Source: Scatosoma sp045652965 (lineage in GTDB: Bacteria; Bacillota; Clostridia; Christensenellales; Borkfalkiaceae). Taken from it: a stretch of DNA of 14,232 nt. A program made the position numbers and the translations under genes. Location: positions 1 through 14,232 of the forward strand of contig JAZOLI010000053.1 of the NCBI GenBank assembly GCA_045652965.1. Direction: 5' to 3'. Below the pieces are notes generated by a model. That model was given only the letters and a program-made list of their open reading frames with translations, did no database searches and had not been told where the DNA came from. Positions 13,974 through 14,232 of this stretch are shown here, piece after piece. Each line of letters begins with the position of its first letter. Position 1 is the stretch's first letter.

Positions 13974-14232
13974 CTTGACTCTCCTTTGCCATCGACAAGA
14001 ACACGTCTTCCAAGCTCGTGTCGCCCGTCACTTCGTCCATCGTACCTGACGCAACGAGCTTGCCGTCCTTGATGATCGCCACCTTGTCGCAAAGCTTTTC
14101 CGCCACTTCCAAAACGTGCGTGGAAAAGAAGATCGCCGAACCTTGATTGCAAAGCTCGCGCATAATTTGCTTTACCGTGTGCGCCGCCTTGGGATCAAGC
14201 CCCACGAACGGTTCGTCCATAATCATAAGCTT
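13966..14232 (-). CDS. ABC transporter ATP-binding protein, C-terminal part
   Basis: Only the last 88 residues lie in the window; the 5' part with Walker A and the signature motif lies beyond the right edge. The reading frame continues to the last base, so the ATG at 14224-14226 is internal. Visible are Walker B with the catalytic Glu and D-loop (LMIMDEPFVGLDP), the H-loop FFSTHVLEVAEKLCD, and the KDGKLVASGTMDEV strand typical of exporter ATPases. The tail SLEDVFLSMAKE matches the type that pairs with ABC-2 permeases. It drives transport through the permease encoded immediately downstream, overlapping by 8 nt. Confidence 0.93.
   Translation of the reverse strand, partial: KLMIMDEPFVGLDPKAAHTVKQIMRELCNQGSAIFFSTHVLEVAEKLCDKVAIIKDGKLVASGTMDEVTGDTSLEDVFLSMAKESQDA

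Noticed and set aside
1..14232. Mobile element, CRISPR array or prophage
   Set aside because: There is no transposase, integrase, phage or Cas-like protein, no regularly spaced repeat array, and the gene order is that of a conserved chromosomal neighbourhood.

Overview
This window comes from a chromosome of the class Clostridia, probably an uncultured gut lineage. That placement is inferred from gene content and order. The clearest marker is a six-cysteine SCIFF peptide gene next to its radical SAM maturase. These lie between yajC, a TIGR04086-type membrane protein and secD/secF, and the block continues into recJ, rel, an MBL-fold hydrolase and a HemZ-type protein. The linkage of secDF, recJ, rel and hemZ is characteristic of Firmicutes. 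Every confident gene is on the minus strand, so transcription runs from high to low coordinates. I saw no tRNA, rRNA, CRISPR array, insertion sequence or prophage gene, and no gene-free stretch longer than about 150 bases.

Layout in transcription order: (1) 14232-12390, an ABC exporter cut by the window edge (ATPase end, then a large permease, overlapping by 8 nt). (2) 12346-11430, a promoter, yajC and a TIGR04086-family membrane protein whose ribosome-binding site lies in a strong hairpin. (3) 11400-9765, a strong promoter, the 50-residue SCIFF precursor scfA, an intrinsic terminator or attenuator, then the maturase scfB. (4) 9723-7193, a near-consensus promoter, then overlapping secD and secF, then a probable terminator. 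(5) 7110-612, a compact recJ-rel-MBL-hemZ operon with gaps of 2-20 nt. (6) 576-170, a promoter, structured leader, rpsO and a terminator. The leftmost 114 bases are unresolved. A plus-strand terminator at 123-157 suggests that something transcribed rightwards ends there, converging with rpsO.

Functionally the window joins protein export (YajC, SecD, SecF), a ribosomally made cysteine-rich peptide and its maturase, DNA repair (RecJ), the stringent response (Rel), a glyoxalase-II-like hydrolase, a HemZ-type radical SAM enzyme and ribosomal protein S15. The most unusual point is that SecD and SecF keep their size, topology and position but lack the conserved transmembrane Asp-containing motifs associated with proton-driven function. 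The best regulatory observations are the terminator between scfA and scfB, the hairpin over the TIGR04086-gene RBS, and repeats at the scfA, secD, yajC and rpsO promoters. I did not find a wholly new multi-gene system. SCIFF/ScfB is a known one whose tiny precursor gene is easy to miss.
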